From positions 1 through 7,298 of the forward strand of contig CAZLED010000113.1 of the NCBI GenBank assembly GCA_964558485.1: DNA of 7,298 nt, in the 5' to 3' direction. This document shows, piece after piece, positions 6,774-7,298 of this stretch. A model generated the notes under the pieces. That model was not told where the DNA came from, ran no database searches, and saw nothing but the letters and a program-made list of their open reading frames with translations. The translations under genes and the position numbers were made by a program. Numbering within the stretch: the stretch's first letter is position 1; every line of letters starts with the position of its first letter. This DNA is from UMGS1696 sp964558485. GTDB lineage: Bacteria > Bacillota > Clostridia > Oscillospirales > CAG-272.

Positions 6774-7019
6774 TTAAAGCTTTGCCAAAATATGTTCGCT
6801 AAAAAATTCCTTGAAATTCTCTTTTGTGATACCGGTGTAGATCTCGTCATCCACCTGGATGGTCACGCCGATCCGGTTGCACTTGCCGATGCAAAAAGAG
6901 CCAGCCAGCGCCACCTGCTCATCCAGTCCCCGTTCCGCAATGGATTCCTGCAGAAGGGCAACGATCTCCGGTGCTCCTTTCAGGTGACAGGAGCTGCCAA
7001 CGCAAACCTGTACGACCAT
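6774..7019 (-). CDS. Small [2Fe-2S] thioredoxin-like ferredoxin (second of tandem pair)
   Basis: This 81 aa protein has Cys6, Cys11, Cys43 and Cys47 in the C-x4-C ... C-x3-C arrangement of thioredoxin-like [2Fe-2S] ferredoxins, the fold also found as the NuoE/HydC subunit domain. VCVGSSCHLKG opens the fold, and SFCIGKCNRIGV holds the second cysteine pair. NuoE proteins are usually about 160 aa with an N-terminal helical part; this one is only the cluster domain, so it is more likely a free electron carrier than a fixed complex subunit. It starts four bases after the stop of its sister gene, with a weak site (AAGG..GGGG) inside that gene, so the pair is probably coupled. The role as electron shuttle to the hydrogenase-type proteins downstream is inferred from the operon. 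No signal peptide. Confidence 0.88.
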   Translation of the reverse strand: MVVQVCVGSSCHLKGAPEIVALLQESIAERGLDEQVALAGSFCIGKCNRIGVTIQVDDEIYTGITKENFKEFFSEHILAKL

Positions 7020-7023
7020 ATGG

Positions 7024-7263
7024 TTATACCCCAGCCTTTACAACGTCCTGGAAAAACTGGTCGACCGTCTCCGGGGATACGGAATGGAATGCCTCGTCCA
7101 CCATCACGCATACGCCCTGTTGACATTTGCCCAAGCAGAAGGTGGCGCCCAGGTCTACCTTGTCACCCAGGTCATTTTCAGCGATCAGCTCCTGCAGTCT
7201 TTCTACGACCTGTCTGCTTCCCTTCACGTGGCAGGAACTTCCAATACATACGGTTATCTTCAT
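7024..7263 (-). CDS. Small [2Fe-2S] thioredoxin-like ferredoxin (first of tandem pair)
   Basis: This 79 aa protein has the same cysteine spacing as the gene after it: Cys6, Cys11, Cys43, Cys47. Both begin with a V-C-(I/V)-G-S-S-C-H-(V/L)-K-G core and have an (S/T)FC(I/L)GKC core at the second pair, so they are paralogues, most simply a tandem duplication. The C-terminal half differs: this copy has QQGVCVMVDEAFHSV, with an extra Cys52, where the other has NRIGVTIQVDDEIYTG, so they may serve different partners. The start is clear: AAAGGAGAA precedes the ATG by about nine bases. It is the first operon gene visible, and 35 bases upstream remain in the window, too few to tell whether a promoter or another gene lies there. 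No maturation or flavin subunit gene adjoins it in view. Confidence 0.88.
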   Translation of the reverse strand: MKITVCIGSSCHVKGSRQVVERLQELIAENDLGDKVDLGATFCLGKCQQGVCVMVDEAFHSVSPETVDQFFQDVVKAGV

Positions 7264-7298
7264 AACAATGTTCTCCTTTAGATTTTATGTTTTTACAA

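Noticed and set aside
6602..6850. 82-codon minus-strand frame spanning the gap before hydS
   Set aside because: It overlaps both the ferredoxin and hydS in another frame, has no Shine-Dalgarno site at its ATG, and shows no family pattern.
1..7298. CRISPR array, tRNA/rRNA genes, insertion sequence ends
   Set aside because: No regularly spaced repeats, no cloverleaf or rRNA segments and no transposase or terminal inverted repeats were seen on reading either strand.

Overview
The window looks like chromosomal DNA of a strictly anaerobic, fermentative low-to-mid GC Firmicute of the class Clostridia, probably a gut or rumen Ruminococcaceae/Oscillospiraceae-type organism. This rests on two [FeFe]-hydrogenase-type proteins, SpoIIE-type phosphatase homology, an LDH of clostridial type, A/G-rich Shine-Dalgarno sites and a neighbouring glycoside hydrolase. 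The species cannot be fixed from the sequence alone.

Layout. Bases 1-989 (+) are the 3' part of a glycoside hydrolase with a GH42-like middle domain. It converges on an L-lactate dehydrogenase family gene (1080-2024, -), and a U-flanked hairpin between them (997-1032) can terminate both. Bases 2025-2366 hold no established gene. They contain a 45-codon ORF with a good ribosome binding site (2121-2258, +) and a short helicase-like P-loop peptide in another frame, possibly the relic of a lost gene. From 7263 down to 2367 on the minus strand lies one compact operon: two tandem 79-81 aa [2Fe-2S] thioredoxin-like ferredoxins, a PAS-containing sensory-type [FeFe] hydrogenase (HydS, group C-like), a PP2C/SpoIIE-type phosphatase overlapping it by 8 bases, and a monomeric group B-type [FeFe] hydrogenase 15 bases further on.

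How the genes may work together. The operon pairs a hydrogenase-derived sensor (H-cluster domain, Fe-S domain, PAS domain, C-terminal helix) with a Ser/Thr phosphatase and a second, probably catalytic, hydrogenase. The simplest reading is a hydrogen/redox sensing module. HydS would report H2 or ferredoxin redox state, the phosphatase would pass the signal to an unknown phosphoprotein, and the small [2Fe-2S] proteins would carry electrons. The nearby LDH family enzyme is another way to dispose of reducing equivalents, though it is separately transcribed. Its active-site loop has Arg where LDHs normally have Gln, so oxaloacetate/malate may be its substrate. No hydrogenase maturase gene (hydE, hydF, hydG), anti-sigma kinase or phosphatase target is present in the window.
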